The notes beneath the pieces are model-generated. The model saw only the letters and a program-made list of their open reading frames with translations, did not search any database and had not been told where the DNA came from. A program made the translations under genes and the position numbers. This document shows, one piece after another, positions 51,351 through 63,906 of a stretch of 64,000 nt of DNA (position 1 is its first letter; every line of letters starts with the position of its first letter). The stretch spans positions 1,900,413 to 1,964,412 of the forward strand of contig JAQFVV010012512.1 in NCBI GenBank assembly GCA_028023455.1. Reading direction: 5' to 3'. Source of the DNA: Epiperipatus broadwayi (Eukaryota; Onychophora; Udeonychophora; Euonychophora; Peripatidae).

Positions 51351-52229
51351 ACAAAAAGAAATACATACACTTTACCCTGGATTACGCTAAGATACAAAAG
51401 TTAATTGTATTTTCTTTATCGGTATTTAGTGAAAGATGGAATCGATGTGGTCACAAATCTATTAATTCAAAAAAGAAAATGGTGTTGATAAAAATAGAGA
51501 GGAACATTAATTGGAACATTAATAAATTGTTAGCAGTGGCAAATTTATTCTTTTCATTGGGATTACTTTTAATGTCATTCGTGATTTTTATTTAACATTC
51601 TGGGTATAATGTAAAATGTTACTTTAGCCAATGTAATATATATATATACAACCCTCAAAATTGCATATTTATAATAATATTATTTTACTCTGTTTTAGAC
51701 ATTAAAAAAACCCCATACATTTGTCATTGCATCTATCTCTTGGTTCGCTTAAAAAAACTAGATTTCCAAAGGATCCTAGCAAATAAGTTAGAGAATTTCT
51801 AGTTTAAAACTAAGATTATTTTAAGCTTTCAAATGATAGCTATTTGATTCAAGACATAAAGATTTTTGTATTTATTGTAAGATAATTAAAAAAAGAAACT
51901 TCAGTGGATCAATTGAGTTATATTTTTGTTGAATTAATTTCGTGACTCAAATATATTATTTCCTGGTGATTAATCAACTATGTGTTAATCAAAAGATGAG
52001 ATAGAAGAATGATAATAACCTTGCGAATCATACTGCAAGCAGTATATATTAGACCGTGATTTAATAATGTTTACACATGAAAACAAAGAAAGATTCTAGA
52101 GATTAAAAACATTAGAGACTAAAGCCCATACAAATGATTTAAAATAATATTGATACAATAAATTTTCTAAAATTTGTCATGAAAATCAAACTACGTTAAT
52201 CATAAAATCAAATGTAACCATTAATCATT
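51351..52229. other. No clear feature
   Basis: AT-rich; may hold eroded upstream parts of the reverse transcriptase that follows. Confidence 0.35.
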
Positions 52230-53150
52230 CAGATTTAAAAAAAATCATATTGAAAAGAATTATAGTACTAATTGAAAACAACTTATCAAAAGAGAAGACT
52301 GGATTTAAGCTATAATGAAGCTATCTCGAACAGTTTTACCTTTAATAACTCACATTGGTAAGGATTTTAAAAATAAAGTAAAAACTGGTGCTGTCTTTAG
52401 TGATCTAATCTCAATCCATGATTTTTTTTAAAAATAATGTATTCTTACAAAGTCTTTAAAATTATTAGGTACAAAAAAGAAAATTTGTAAAATCCTCTCT
52501 AGTAAAGAAATTCGAACAATACTAAGTGATAAGTGATGTAGATACAAAATTTTATAGCAGTTTTCCAGAATTCAATTCTTTCAATCTATTTAATATATTT
52601 ATTAGTAATCTTCCAGAAACAGAGTGCAAAAAATGTATTCATATTGAAGACTTTGATTTGATTTTTCCAAAGAAAAGAATCTTTCTGTAAAAAAGAAAAG
52701 TCTCTTAATATAATAGAAAAAGTTGGGCAATCTGTTTTAAAGACTGGACTTTTTTGTGTTTAATTTGACAGATTTTATAAGTTTATCTTTCCACATAAAT
52801 AACAGTAAAGTACAATTTTCTGCAACAAGACTGACATGTAAACATACCTTATGTCATTTAAAAGTAAACTTCGATATATATTTTAACTTGTTCTCATCTA
52901 TCTAAGGTTAGATTTAAAATTATATTTAACAAGAATCACATTGCAAACCTGCCTGGCTACATAAGGTTATGATGCAAATATTTTAAGAACAAACTATTTT
53001 GGACTAACTTATTTTTGCTGCTGATTGCGTAATTCTTATTTAGAGATGAAGTGATATCTGTACACAGAAGGATCCATACAATGGAAAAAATTGCTGACAT
53101 AATTACATCTATTCTGGTACAAGGACAGTCTGTATTTTCCAATATTTCTC
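52230..53150 (+). pseudogene. Old Jockey-like LINE reverse transcriptase remnant
   Basis: Broken plus-strand frames in order: IENNLSKEKTGFK (about 52270-52310), corresponding to the S.EQ.GFR block; ITHIGKDFKNKVKTGAVFSDLISIHD (about 52335-52425), corresponding to the HIEDGF...KTGAVFVDLTAAYD block with the first catalytic Asp; LFNIFISNLPETECKKCIHIEDFDLIF (52577-52661), corresponding to the LFN.YISDLP...YADD block where the Asp pair has decayed to ED; and a FHINNSKVQFS piece (about 52790). Frameshifts and stops throughout. Confidence 0.7.
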
Positions 53151-54129
53151 CATCAATTATTAAAACAGAATGATCCTATTTCAGGATGCTCAACCAAAAA
53201 CTATTTTTAACAATCAAACAATTATGACAAAAAATGGATATTTTGCGAGATTTCTAATAAATTTATGGCCATTGTATCCATATATTTCAGGAAAAAAAAA
53301 GCTCTTGACTCTGTAATTTTAATATAAATCAATCCATGATACATAACTTTTATGATTGTCAAATGTATCCATGTATAAATAGAATTAAAAGTGTTAAAGA
53401 AGTCACTAGAGAATATATTTCTTGGTTTGAATTTTTTCGATTTCTTTGTTGTTATTAATAATTAAGTTGGCTAAAAAGATGATAGGCTAAATAAATCAAC
53501 ATGTAAATTTTGCAGCTTTAGTATTGTCTATTGCATTTAGAGATGTCTAAATATGGTAAATAAGGTCTATATTCGCTTTTTGATTACAGTAAACAAGCTT
53601 TATTATATATATATATATATTATGTGTTATTTCTGATAACACTAGCAGTCAGATAATATTATTCATTAAAAAATACGAGAAGAAAAGCTTTATTTTGTGT
53701 AAGCACTTTTACAAATATGTGTACTTAACAAAGACGTGGCTAACTTTCTTTTGTTTTACATGAAAAATCAAGTGAAAACTTAATGATTTTTAGAATCATT
53801 TTTCCTCTGATATAAGTGAAAAATTATTATATTAGTATTATACTTTAATCAATATAAATAATGCTTAAAAAATCTAGGGATAAATATTTTATAAATATTT
53901 GTGTTTTATCTAATATGGGCTTGGAATATTTGAACCCAATAACCTTTGTCCATTAATTTAAGGTCAATAATATTTACGATTTCAATTGGCATCTTCTATT
54001 TTATATATGTTTCTTTGTGTGTGAAAGTAAAGAAGCTTATTGGCAGTGTTTAGTATATCTCTAAATTCAGAAGACTTTCATATGGTCACTAACAACACAG
54101 GATGTCATGCAATTATTATTATCATTATT
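53151..54129. other. No recognisable feature
   Basis: AT-rich; short (TA)n at 53605-53620. Confidence 0.4.
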
Positions 54130-54440
54130 TACAAACATTATCGAGTCACTACAGGATGAAAGTCTAAATATAATTCAGTTTCTCTGATCCCTAGCCTTCT
54201 TTACCATATTACACCACAAAACCTTCTTATTTCTTTTATACATTTTATGTGGTTTCTTTCTAGGTCTTTTACAATAAAGTTCAACTATGTATGATCATAT
54301 CTATCTTAATTATCTCTTGAATGAACACGACTAACCTAATTCCATTTCAGTCTCTAATTTCTTTCAACAGTGTCAATAATACCTGGTTATTGTTATTCCT
54401 AATAAATATCTCTCCATATTTGAATGCTTTCATATCTTAT
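54130..54440 (-). pseudogene. RTE-type LINE 3' fragment, minus strand
   Basis: The reverse complement follows 48890-49220 of the good copy: ATTAGAGACTGAAATGGA near 54345 corresponds to the KIKRLKWSW stretch, GTAAAAGACCTAGAAAGAAA near 54260 to CKRPRKR, and GACTTTCATCCTGTAGTGACT (54149-54169, written here in two pieces: GACTTTCATCC, TGTAGTGACT) to the TFILQWI end. Stops and deletions inside. 5'-truncated. Confidence 0.75.
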
Positions 54441-57400
54441 ATATTTGTCAAACAAGTATAGATCATGAAAGAAAAAACACTACGTAATAACGTGTGCCTT
54501 ACGACAATGATGGTTAAAATATTATATCTACAATCCTGAATCCATTTCTTATCATGGCAAATGTGAATGTTTCTTTTAAATTTAAAGTACAAATATTTAC
54601 AGAAGATTTTAAAAGATAAAATTATTGTAAAAAAGAGACAGTTAAATGAGCTTTAACTTATGAAACATATGCTCGCAAATTAACATAAGTTAATCTTACA
54701 AAAGAGTAGCCATGTCAATGAAAGAATTCTTAACTTGGTAGTAAATAATATATATAAAGAAACAGATAAATATTTTTTTTCTATCAATTTTCTGGGCGGC
54801 TAAGCAAAAGAAAGATTGCGTTAACTAAAAATAACAAGTCACAAAAATAATCATAACGCATGCGTTAAATAAAAAAAACTTCATATTCTACAGTTCAATC
54901 CGTCGCTTTTCCAAAGCTTTAAACCATACGGAGCAATAATATCACATCTTTAAAATGTAGCAGTAGGAAAGTGTTGGTTTCTAACAGAAATTATCGCTAT
55001 TTCACATTTAATGATTGTTATATATATACGTTTGTATATAGACATTGAAAAAGGCTTTCATATAAAAATAAAGCGCTCGCATGTTTGCATAGATGTTTGG
55101 TATTTATGCAAAAATTGAATCAGGATAATAAAAAAATATTTATCACATGCTAATTTTGTAAGAATAGAGATTCTACTTCCTTATGTTTTAACCGTTGGGT
55201 TTGTGACCTTAAGGCGACAATAACTGCATTTCTGATGAGACTATCTTCCGGTTCAACAAGTATTTCAGTAATAATGTATAAGGTTAAGACTATCTTTTAA
55301 TATTCTATAAATCTTCGCTATTGTAATTAAAATAACATTAATTAACCGACGAGCCAAAAAAAGTCACTGTCAAATAAATTTAAAAAAAGTAGGAAATGTG
55401 GTCAAAAGCAAAGTTAGACAAATAGGTTATGTAGTCTCTTTACCAGAAGGCAAGTGAAAGTAACTAGGCAATAAGGTGCTACACCTAGACAATAACGCTT
55501 GATCATTGTCATGAAGAAGTTTTCATTGTTTTCCACCCTTAATATAATTTGTTACAAATCTAATTTCAGGCTGTAGAGTTAAATTATAGCTTTAATAAGC
55601 CATTTGCATCACTAAAATGAATTAATAGGGAGGGGGTATTTAAAGTCTCTTTTTTAATATAATGAGAAAAAAAAAAGAATTAAAATAAGCAAACCAAAAT
55701 ATTTAATTATTAATAGTTAATATTTAGTTAATATTTTTTTCGTTATTCCAATATTTAATATATATCTTTTTATTATGTTTTTCTTTTTCTTTTAGTTAGT
55801 TCGTATATTTATTATTTTCATGGATTTATATCCATCATGAAATACCCATTTCATTAAATGTTAATTTAAAATATATATATATTTTAAGATAAATTTATGT
55901 GGTAAACATGGATATTCATGCTCATGTTTATCTTTTTAGTAAATTAGTTTTTTACCCTTAGCTAATAAAATTACATTAATTTATGAAAGAGTACTGTAAC
56001 GTTTTTAAAATATTGTATTATTTTATATATTTTTAGAAACATTAGAATAGATGCAAAATAGATAATCGAATAATTTACTTATTGGAATTAATACATTGTA
56101 CAGTCTTAAACAAAAACTTTCAAAATCAAGTTCATTTAATATATATTTTTCAGCATATGGCATTTCGAAATAAAGTGTTCATCAAATTAACAATTTTATT
56201 TGTAAAAAAAAAACAAAGATAATAAAAATATTATTAAAAGTCAGTGGATTAGGGGTAGAATATATCTTTCATTCAATTAATAAATTAATTTCCCTTTTAT
56301 ATATATTCCGTTATATATATATATTCGGAATATGTTCTCTAACCTTTTTATATTTAGACAAACAAAAACGGAAGTGCCTATGCACATCAGCCAGTTGGAA
56401 TTTTTGGGGGTTACAATCAAAAAATTTTTGTTGCTCAATTATTGATTATTTCAAAGAATATCTTATTTAGATATTGAAAATCAGTAATGTCAGAACTTTA
56501 TAAACTTTAGCAATTGATTAGCTTGGAAAAGTTATTGCCTTTTTTTATAGAGCACTAGCTTGCTATTCAAAATATTTAAAACTCATTTTATTTTTATCTT
56601 ATATATATAAATATAGTGTGTCTGAAAGCATGCAGTCATCTTTAAATCAATACAAGTGTTAGCTGTCCATAATAAAATGTTTAAGGCATTAGGATATCTA
56701 TGTCATGAGTTACATTTGAAATGACACAGTATGTTTTGCATTTTTATATATTTTATTCAATATTCTCCCTGTCATCATGAAACCTTGAAAACCACTTGAA
56801 AATATTTTTGCAACTCATGATTTGAGTTGCAGTATACAGTTTGATCCATTTCAAACATTTGGATAACAATTTTACCAATTTGATACAAAATGTAATGTAT
56901 TATTCCATCAAGAATAAAGATACAAAACATACTGTCACATTTCATATTACAACTCATGATCTAAACACACTAGTCCCTTAAATAATTTTTTTGTGATAAC
57001 TAGCTAAATTATATTACGTTTTATTTTCAGAAACGTGATATTACTGTACTACGAAATGCTGTTAAGGAGTATTACAAATGAATTTAATTCTTGGGTTAAT
57101 AAAGAAGAATCGTAATTACTTTTCCGACAATGATATTATTAATCATAATTTCATTAAATTACATTTTGAACTTTATAAAATAGAGATATGAAGGCAGAAG
57201 TGTGTTGACTGACCAGAAAGCTTAAAATAACTGATGGGTTAAAATTGTAATGAAAATACATAAATTCTCTGATAATGTAACTATATGTATTTTTGATGTA
57301 CTGAAAGCAATGTATAGACCTGAAAAAGAGCATCACAATCCTATTAGATATATCAATGAACACTTTATTATATAATGACAATAATATTTTGAACTGGTGA

Positions 57401-57469
57401 AAGGAGAATTTTTATCATGTTTTAAATAATGATACAAGATTGAGATACTCTAATAATATAACCATTTTA
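54441..57469. other. No recognisable feature
   Basis: 3 kb of AT-rich DNA, with a slightly less AT-rich patch at 54880-55250. The minus-strand frames at 56775-56957 and 57154-57381 are unsupported. Confidence 0.4.
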
Positions 57470-57775
57470 TCTACCAATTTAGATTTTAACAAAGATATCC
57501 AGCTTAGTAAAGTCAAATTATTTTTTTGTAATTTTTAAAATGGAAAGGCTGCAGATCCTGATAAGAAACCTTGAGAAATTTTTAAATATGTTGGTGATAT
57601 GTTACTTCAAAAATGTTGGAATATTTTCAGAATATGTGGATTCATGAAGTTATGCAGCTTGATCTTAAGGATGTTTCTACTGCTCCAATTTCAGAAAATA
57701 AAGGGAATATGCAAGATTGCAGTAATCATTGTAAAAATATCATTACTATACATTATAACAAATAACCACCAGAAA
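57470..57775 (+). pseudogene. LINE reverse transcriptase fragment
   Basis: Frameshifted pieces: NGKAADPD (57540-57563), corresponding to the NGKAPGPDGI block; IFKYVGDMLLQKCWNIFRICG (57577-57636); then, in another frame, LDLKDVSTAPISENKGNMQDCSNH (57659-57730, cited in parts), corresponding to the QDLKDA.I.P.YKNKG...CGNYRGISLL block. Two frameshifts and several stops. The clade with this NYRGISLL form is distinct from the RTE copies in this window. Confidence 0.65.
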
Positions 57776-57779
57776 CCAG

Positions 57780-57990
57780 TCAACACTTAGACAATCCCAA
57801 TATAGATAACAATAAAGAATTTCAAACTGTTGTCAAGGCAACCTCCTTAGAGTAATAGAGGTGGAATCCTACCTCTATTAATGGCCCCATATATTTATAT
57901 AGTATAGACCACAGAGTTCTAATGGTTACTTATAAACCCATTTAGCCTTGAGCATTATTACACTTATTACACTAATAAACTAATAATTTT
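57780..57990 (-). repeat. Fragment related to the 30.1-30.7 kb tandem repeat, with a hairpin
   Basis: GTTGTCAAGGCAACCTCC (57829-57846) is the complement of a word in the 30.3 and 30.6 kb units, and GCCTTGAGCATTA (57944) recurs at 30408. A perfect 10-bp stem, TAATAGAGGT (57853-57862) and ACCTCTATTA (57871-57880), sits between. Confidence 0.5.
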
Positions 57991-58119
57991 GTTGAATAGG
58001 TAGATTTCTTCCAGTTACTTGAGATCCAATGTGATTTTAGAAATCAAGTAGCATAATAAATGTGGTTTTTAGAATAATTTCATTTTTCTCCACAGAAAAA
58101 GAAAATGTATTATCTATAT

Positions 58120-59260
58120 TTTAAGTCATTTTCCTCAAGAACATTGTCTTGTAAAGGTAACAAATTAATAGCATTACTTGGGTAAATTCTTCCAAACTGT
58201 CTCAAAAAAACATTTAGTGAAGATTTAATTCTTCTTAATAATTATTTTTATCAAATAAATGTTCACCTTTTAATAATTTTTCAGGTCATTCTTCATTACT
58301 TGGAGAGCTAACAACTTTCACTTATTTTTTAAAATATTAACATCTTTGTATCTTTCTTGCAATTATAAATTCAAAACAATAAGATGATTAGTCATGTAGA
58401 CAACCAAAAACAAATCCTCCTACTAAATGTCATCATTGAGTTCAACATTAAGCTCCACTTCTTGAATTAAACCAAATTCTTTACCTTTTATAATAGATAC
58501 CCGAATCTTTGTAAAAAAATTCCTTGAACATATCTGCCCAATATAACAATATACAATATTAGATTACATTTTCTTCTAGTTAAGTCTGAAACATTCTTTT
58601 CTGAAGATATTTACATCTGAATGGAATTTATAATTTTCATAGAGATTCCTACAATATGTAGCATATTTAGAATTTAAAACAGAGATTCTGTTAAAATGCA
58701 ATGATAAATTTGGAAATCTTAAAAATTATAATACATAGCCAAAAATCCATTGATTTTTCAATCATTGATAGCATTTTCATCAATTATCATTTATAGGACT
58801 TTACAAGGTAATTTTTTATCTTCAACTAACATCTTCATCTCATGTTGTTTAAGGTAATATTATTAATAATTCTTACTTTGACATTCATAAATTTAAAATC
58901 CATTATTATAAAAATACAAGCTGAGGAATGTCAAATAAGTCAGGAGATTCATCAAGCAAAAAAATAAATGTACTTAATCGTACGTACCTTTAGTTTGTTG
59001 TTCAAACCAGTTATGGTTCTATAGGAAAGGTATACATCTTTAATTGCAGGAATAATTTTATTTTTGCTCTTAAATGAATCAAATAATGAATTGTTGGCTT
59101 CAAGAAATACTTTTTTTATCATTTGTTAATACATAACTAATATGTAATAACCTAACTCTTGCAGCTTTAGATTTAATAATGGATTTAACTAAATAGGATA
59201 ATTATTTTAACCTATGCTTGCATTACTTGGATTTTAATGGAAAATCTTTATCAAAATTTG
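58120..59260 (-). pseudogene. hAT-like transposase remnant, second copy
   Basis: Minus strand, in order: a SFKSKNKIIPAIKDVYLSYRT piece (about 59000-59085, cited in part) fits the ...IPLS..T..RR block; FALDESPDLFDIPQLVFL (about 58905-58960) is the family's strongly conserved ALDES.D..D..QL..F block with the first catalytic Asp; after a decayed stretch, MTNHLIVLNL.LQERYK (about 58365-58405) corresponds to the D...HLN.LN..LQG block. Same family as 50390-51350 but this copy keeps the N-terminal half too. Dead by stops and frameshifts. Confidence 0.7.
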
Positions 59261-59946
59261 CATACATGGTTTTAATTTATTTAATCACCAACCCAAACGC
59301 CCTCGTGCAGAGAAATCTAGAAAAAACAACTCAAATTGTGATTATAGGACTCATATATTGAGATTTTAAAAAAAATATCAAAAATATCTATTGAGATATT
59401 TCACTACCCCCCACCCCTAAATTCTAAATTCATGATCTGTTAATATATCGATGTTTTAATTTTAAAAAAATAAAAAAAGATAAATATAAAAAAAGTTTTA
59501 ATAATAGTAATACCAATAATAAGGTACTTGTGTGTTTTCAAGTAAGACAAGATGACAGCCCGTACTTTTGATAATTGTAGTTCGAGGCCTACAATCTACC
59601 AAATATATGTTAGTTGTTAAATTAAAACAAAATTAATAAATCGATTGTTAAATTTTAAAAAAAGATAATAAATTGCGATAAATTTCATTAAAAAGTTTTA
59701 TTTCTTTTTTTTTTACTTAGAAAACTAACATTGTAGTACTTTGGTTCATTTCAGCTTGTTTCTTTTTGTCAGTACTTTTTTTTATAGCAAATTGTCATAA
59801 TAATAATAAATTTGCATCTTCCTGTCACATAACATGATGCAGTGGACTATTTACAAGGGCACGTTATCCTGGCATCCCCAAAAGTGTGTGTTAATGGTCA
59901 CGATATGATTGCATGCTGACTTGAATAAAGTATAAATATTGTATAA
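59261..59946. other. No recognisable feature
   Basis: AT-rich; C-rich patch at 59405-59420. Confidence 0.4.
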
Positions 59947-60588
59947 GGGGTGTGTGTATATATATAAGACATATTTTGCGGGTTCATCCTTGTTAAAAAA
60001 ATTTAAATATCGATATACCGACATTTCGACTTGATCACAGTCTGCCACAGAGTGATAAAAGATAGAAAGACGGTTGTAGAGGCGCTACAATCACTGATTT
60101 GAAAAAAAAAGGTTAATGTTTCACCAATAGCAAAAATGTTAAATTAAGAATGTTTTTTAAAAAAAAATCTTTCCAAATAGGAGGAAGTTTGCATGTATCA
60201 TCTCACTTATTGATACAATCTGGCCTTTTAAGTATCTCAATGGCTTCTCTAATTTTGCACTGGTAGAGATTATCACATCTGGATATGACAGAAAAGCCAT
60301 TGAGATACTTAAAAGGCCAGATTGTATCAATAAGCGAGATGATACATGCAAACTTCCTCCTATTTGGAAATATTTTTTTTAAAAACATTTTTAATTTAAC
60401 ATTTTTGCTATTGGTGGAACATTAACGGTTTTTTTTCAAATCAGTGATTGTACCTCTACAATCGTCTTTTACCTTTTATCACCCAGTGGTAGACTTGTGT
60501 GATCAAATCGAAACGTCAGTATATCAATATTTAATTTTTTTAACATGGATGAACACACAAAATATGTCTTTTATATATGCACCCCCTG
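59947..60588. repeat. 642-bp palindrome (two arms of about 295 bp, loop of about 50 bp)
   Basis: The left arm 59947-60244 and right arm 60294-60588 are inverted copies with scattered mismatches: GGGGTGTGTGTATATATATA mirrors TATATATGCACCCC, ACATATTTTG mirrors CAAAATATGT, and CCTTTTAAGTATCTCAATGG (60223) mirrors CCATTGAGATACTTAAAAGG (60297). The transcript would form a long hairpin. The overlapping frames at 59851-60048, 60157-60388 and 60444-60677 are readings of the arms. Probably a large fold-back transposon; no transposase. Confidence 0.9.
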
Positions 60589-61309
60589 AAAATCTTCGTA
60601 TCAACATATATTTATATGATTCTTTTAATAAGTTAATCCAAAAAAAAAATAAAATAAACTGTAAATATTGTAATTAATTTTTCCACAATGATTTCTTTTT
60701 AAAAATAATAGCAATAAAAAATAAAATGTAAATATTAAATACGATGTTTCCTAGCAGTCATTTTTTTGTAAACATTTTTGGGCACTGCAATACAGCTCCT
60801 ATCTTAGTTTATTTGAAAACTCATAAGTACCAATAATAAAAATATTTATTTTCGGATAGTTCTTTGAAATAGCTTATGAAGTTCATTTTATGAAAAATAA
60901 ACTTTTATAAATTCTTTAAGATTTTAGCTTGTGAATTATTTTAGTAATATTTTCAGATTTGTTTGTTACATGAATAGGTTTATATTCTTAGTGTTATTAT
61001 TTAATGTCATAAAATTGTTTACATGTTCATTAAAATTGTTAGAATGTTATCTAAATCAATATTTGAAATGGCAACCTAGCTTGATTAATAAAAAAAATCT
61101 CGTTATTTAATAGAAAGTTTCAGCCTTTTAAGTATCAATGCTTGAAAGTGGGTGTTATTTACTACTTTGTTTAAATGATTCTTTAAGAATTTTATTTGTA
61201 AATTATGTTGACAATGGATTACAACATGGAAGAATAAGCTGGAGCTATGTAGTTTAAAAATTAACATTAGAACCTGTTCTTTGAACTAGTATATATAAAC
61301 AAATATATT
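60589..61309. other. No recognisable feature
   Basis: AT-rich non-coding DNA. Confidence 0.4.
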
Positions 61310-61560
61310 CAACAAAAGACCAATTATAATTTAAGTGCTAATGTTTTGATCCTATAACTTCAAATTGTTAATGTTGATAATCGAAACCATGGTCAGGGGT
61401 TTGGGGAGGGGTTTCTGACAGAGATATTTTAAGTGCTGGCTCTAGCTAAGCATTTTATCATAAAGCTTGTAGAGGAATTGGCACTTCTCACTGTTTATAA
61501 CTTACAAGCTTAAGAGATAGGGTCATGTGATCTATGAATTGGATCTATGGCTCTTATTTT
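61310..61560 (+). repeat. Hammerhead-repeat fragment (H1-like), half ribozyme
   Basis: GAAACCATGGTC (61383-61394) is a core GAAA, palindromic helix III and cleavage C; AGGGGTTTGGGG follows as in the helix I return strand of relatives. The CTGANGA core and helix II are not present upstream. Downstream words TTTATCATAAAGCTTG and GGTCATGTGATC correspond to the H1 downstream end. Confidence 0.55.
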
Positions 61561-61789
61561 GACTATTTATAAGTATATCAAGTTTGTTTGATTAAATCAT
61601 TAAAGCCTATAAAATAGTTTACATATTTCACTTATGAAAATAAATAATTACTTATCATTTACAAAATCAGATCTTCATTTATCTTTTCAAAGTAATAACA
61701 CAGAAACACTAATATATAATTTACCACATAGTTTTCTTCTATTCAAGACCAGCACTTTATCTCGGCTATGTGAATTTGTTTTTTATTAA

Positions 61790-62035
61790 AACTACTGTCA
61801 CATAATCACCATTTTCTATCTTTACACAAGCTCTTAAAACTATAGAAAACTCTCCATGTAGTAGGGCCATTCAATGCAAGTCTTAGTAATCAATGGATGC
61901 AAAATGACAAGCTAAAAACTAATCTGGGGATATTAGATAAGTAGGGTACTATATAGGGATTTATGCACAAACCTTTCTGCATTCATAAATTACTAAGGCT
62001 TGCACTGAATGGCACTACTATATGGAGAATTTACA
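61790..62035 (+). repeat. Fold-back of subfamily H3 with a decayed half hammerhead
   Basis: Arms 61849-61902 and 61976-62031 are inverted copies (AAACTCTCCATGTAGTAG... against ...CTACTATATGGAGAATTT). Between them GCTA AAAA CTAATC TGGGGATATTAG (61911-61936) matches the 3' half of HHR-6 with the GAAA core decayed to AAAA. Confidence 0.65.
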
Positions 62036-62139
62036 ATTGTGATGTGAAATAGTAATAAAAGTAGAAAGGATAGTGAATGAATGATGTGGATGAAGAAAGA
62101 ATGATAAGAATAAATTAGAAGAATATAAAATAAAAAAAG

Positions 62140-63050
62140 AAGAAATCATGGAAGAGTTAGTTGGGGATAAATATAAGGACTGGTGTGATGAAATAGAAAA
62201 GTGACAAATAGGTTTTTAGGTGAGAATATTTAGAAGAATTAAAGTAATAGAAAAGTGAGAAATAGTAAAAGTGTAAAAGAGAGGAAAAAGCATTCAGGAA
62301 TATATATGTACTATTAAAAACAATGGAAGTGAAAAAGCTGTTAATATTAAATGAGAAAACTATTTTTAAAAAAAGAAGTTGGCTAAAATAGATAATTATA
62401 TATAGAGAATGAAATTAAATACTAAATTATTGGAGGATATTAATAAAAGTGGAAAAGATGGGAGTAAAAATTTTTGGAAATATATTAGAAAAAGGAATGC
62501 AGGGGAAAGAAAAATTGTATTACTAAATGATGAGAAAAAGAGTGTGGTATGTAATAGATATAGAAAAGATGTTAGATAGGATTGATTTATAACAATACAT
62601 AAAAGCATATGGTAATGAAAATATTAGTTTACAGAAAATAAATTGAATGAGACAGGGAAGAAATTGAAAAATGGAAAGGTGAGAGTTTTAGATAAATGGG
62701 CAGCAGAGATGGTGATGAATTTGGTAAAGAGGGCAAAAAAGATGGCACAGAAGATAGAATATCTATATAACTGGAATAATAGAAGAGTAAAGCTATTTAA
62801 AAGAAATGGTAAAGACCTTAGAAAATTAAACAATTATAGACTGAAAGTGGAAACATCAGTGTTATATAAAGTTTTTGCATGTATGGTGACTGGAAGGAAG
62901 GCAAAATAGATGGAACAAAATAATGTAGTCGGAAAAATGCAAAGAGGTTTTAAATCAGGTATATAGGAGATACTTTATTTATAGTCACACAACTTATAGA
63001 TATGAATAGAAATACAGGTTGTCTAGGGTAAGACTTATAAAAATCTAAGG
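62140..63050 (+). pseudogene. Old LINE reverse transcriptase remnant
   Basis: Plus strand. FWKYIRKRNAG (about 62473-62505) fits the linker before the polymerase in CR1/Jockey-like elements. The 88-codon frame 62643-62909 gives KLKNGKVRVLDKWAAEMV (NGKAPGLDGI.AE block), then LFKRNGKDLRKLNNYRLKVETSVLYKVF, corresponding to the LFKKGD...NYRPISLTSVLYKVF block with key residues changed. MQRGFKSG (about 62938-62961) fits the Q.GFR.G block. Stops and a frameshift follow. Confidence 0.65.
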
Positions 63051-63324
63051 CTTAAAAAGAGTGGATTCATTCTATTCTTGGTCTTTTGTTAAGCTATGAA
63101 ATATTATTTATTTATAATCTGAAAGAGAATGGTTTACTTTTCTTAATTAAATATATGATTACATTGACAAACATAACCATTTAAGTATATAATATATTAT
63201 AGAGCTATACCTTTATTTACTTATTGATTATCACGTATAATAATAGTGAATGTTTTATCATTCACTACACTGCTCTAATGCAAGATAGGAACTGCTTTCT
63301 ATCTTTTCTATGTACTTATAACTC

Positions 63325-63450
63325 CTTGTGGAGGATGTAATCATAGACATATGACCAAAAACATGTGAAAAAGATGTATGATCCCAAGATGTATATTTTG
63401 TGCAAATCAGCATTCATCAGTTGGACCAGATCACAATCTCCTAAACATAT
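63325..63450 (-). repeat. Family S2 repeat fragment
   Basis: ACATGTGAAAAAGAT (63362) and ATCAGTTGGACCAGATCA (63416) match words at 14200 and 6795. It carries no tRNA-like part that I can recognise. Confidence 0.5.
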
Positions 63451-63483
63451 TTTTATCATTTTTCAATATATATAGCAAATTAC

Positions 63484-63677
63484 TACAGTTTAATTGTGTA
63501 AGGTTTAATACGCTTGACGTATATAGTGAAATTAAATTCATAAAAAAAAATACACTAATATTTCTTAAGGCTAGTGTATTTTTTTTTTATGAATTTAATT
63601 TCACCATATACATCAAGCGTATTAAACCTTACATAATTATTAATAGTGAAGAAAAATCTGAAATTACAGTTTAATTG
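63484..63677. mobile_element. Small fold-back with 13-bp direct repeats
   Basis: TACAGTTTAATTG at 63484-63496 is repeated exactly at 63665-63677. Inside, the arm TGTAAGGTTTAATACGCTTG... (63497-63558) is inverted at 63571-63632 with very few mismatches, around a loop of about 12 bases. A further 32 bases lie between the right arm and the right direct repeat. MITE-like or retroposed hairpin. Confidence 0.75.
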
Positions 63678-63718
63678 ATAATTGTCAATTATGAGGTCCT
63701 CACAACTTTGACACAAAG

Positions 63719-63906
<188 letters not shown>

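Noticed and set aside
57853-57880. Intrinsic transcription terminator
   Set aside because: A perfect 10-bp hairpin exists, but this is eukaryotic DNA and no U-tract context or gene is present.
59997-60540. Hammerhead ribozyme in the 642-bp palindrome (TCGAAACGTC word with GTGATCAA before it)
   Set aside because: GAAA and a possible minimal helix III are present, but the CTGANGA core is incomplete and no helix I pairing is found.
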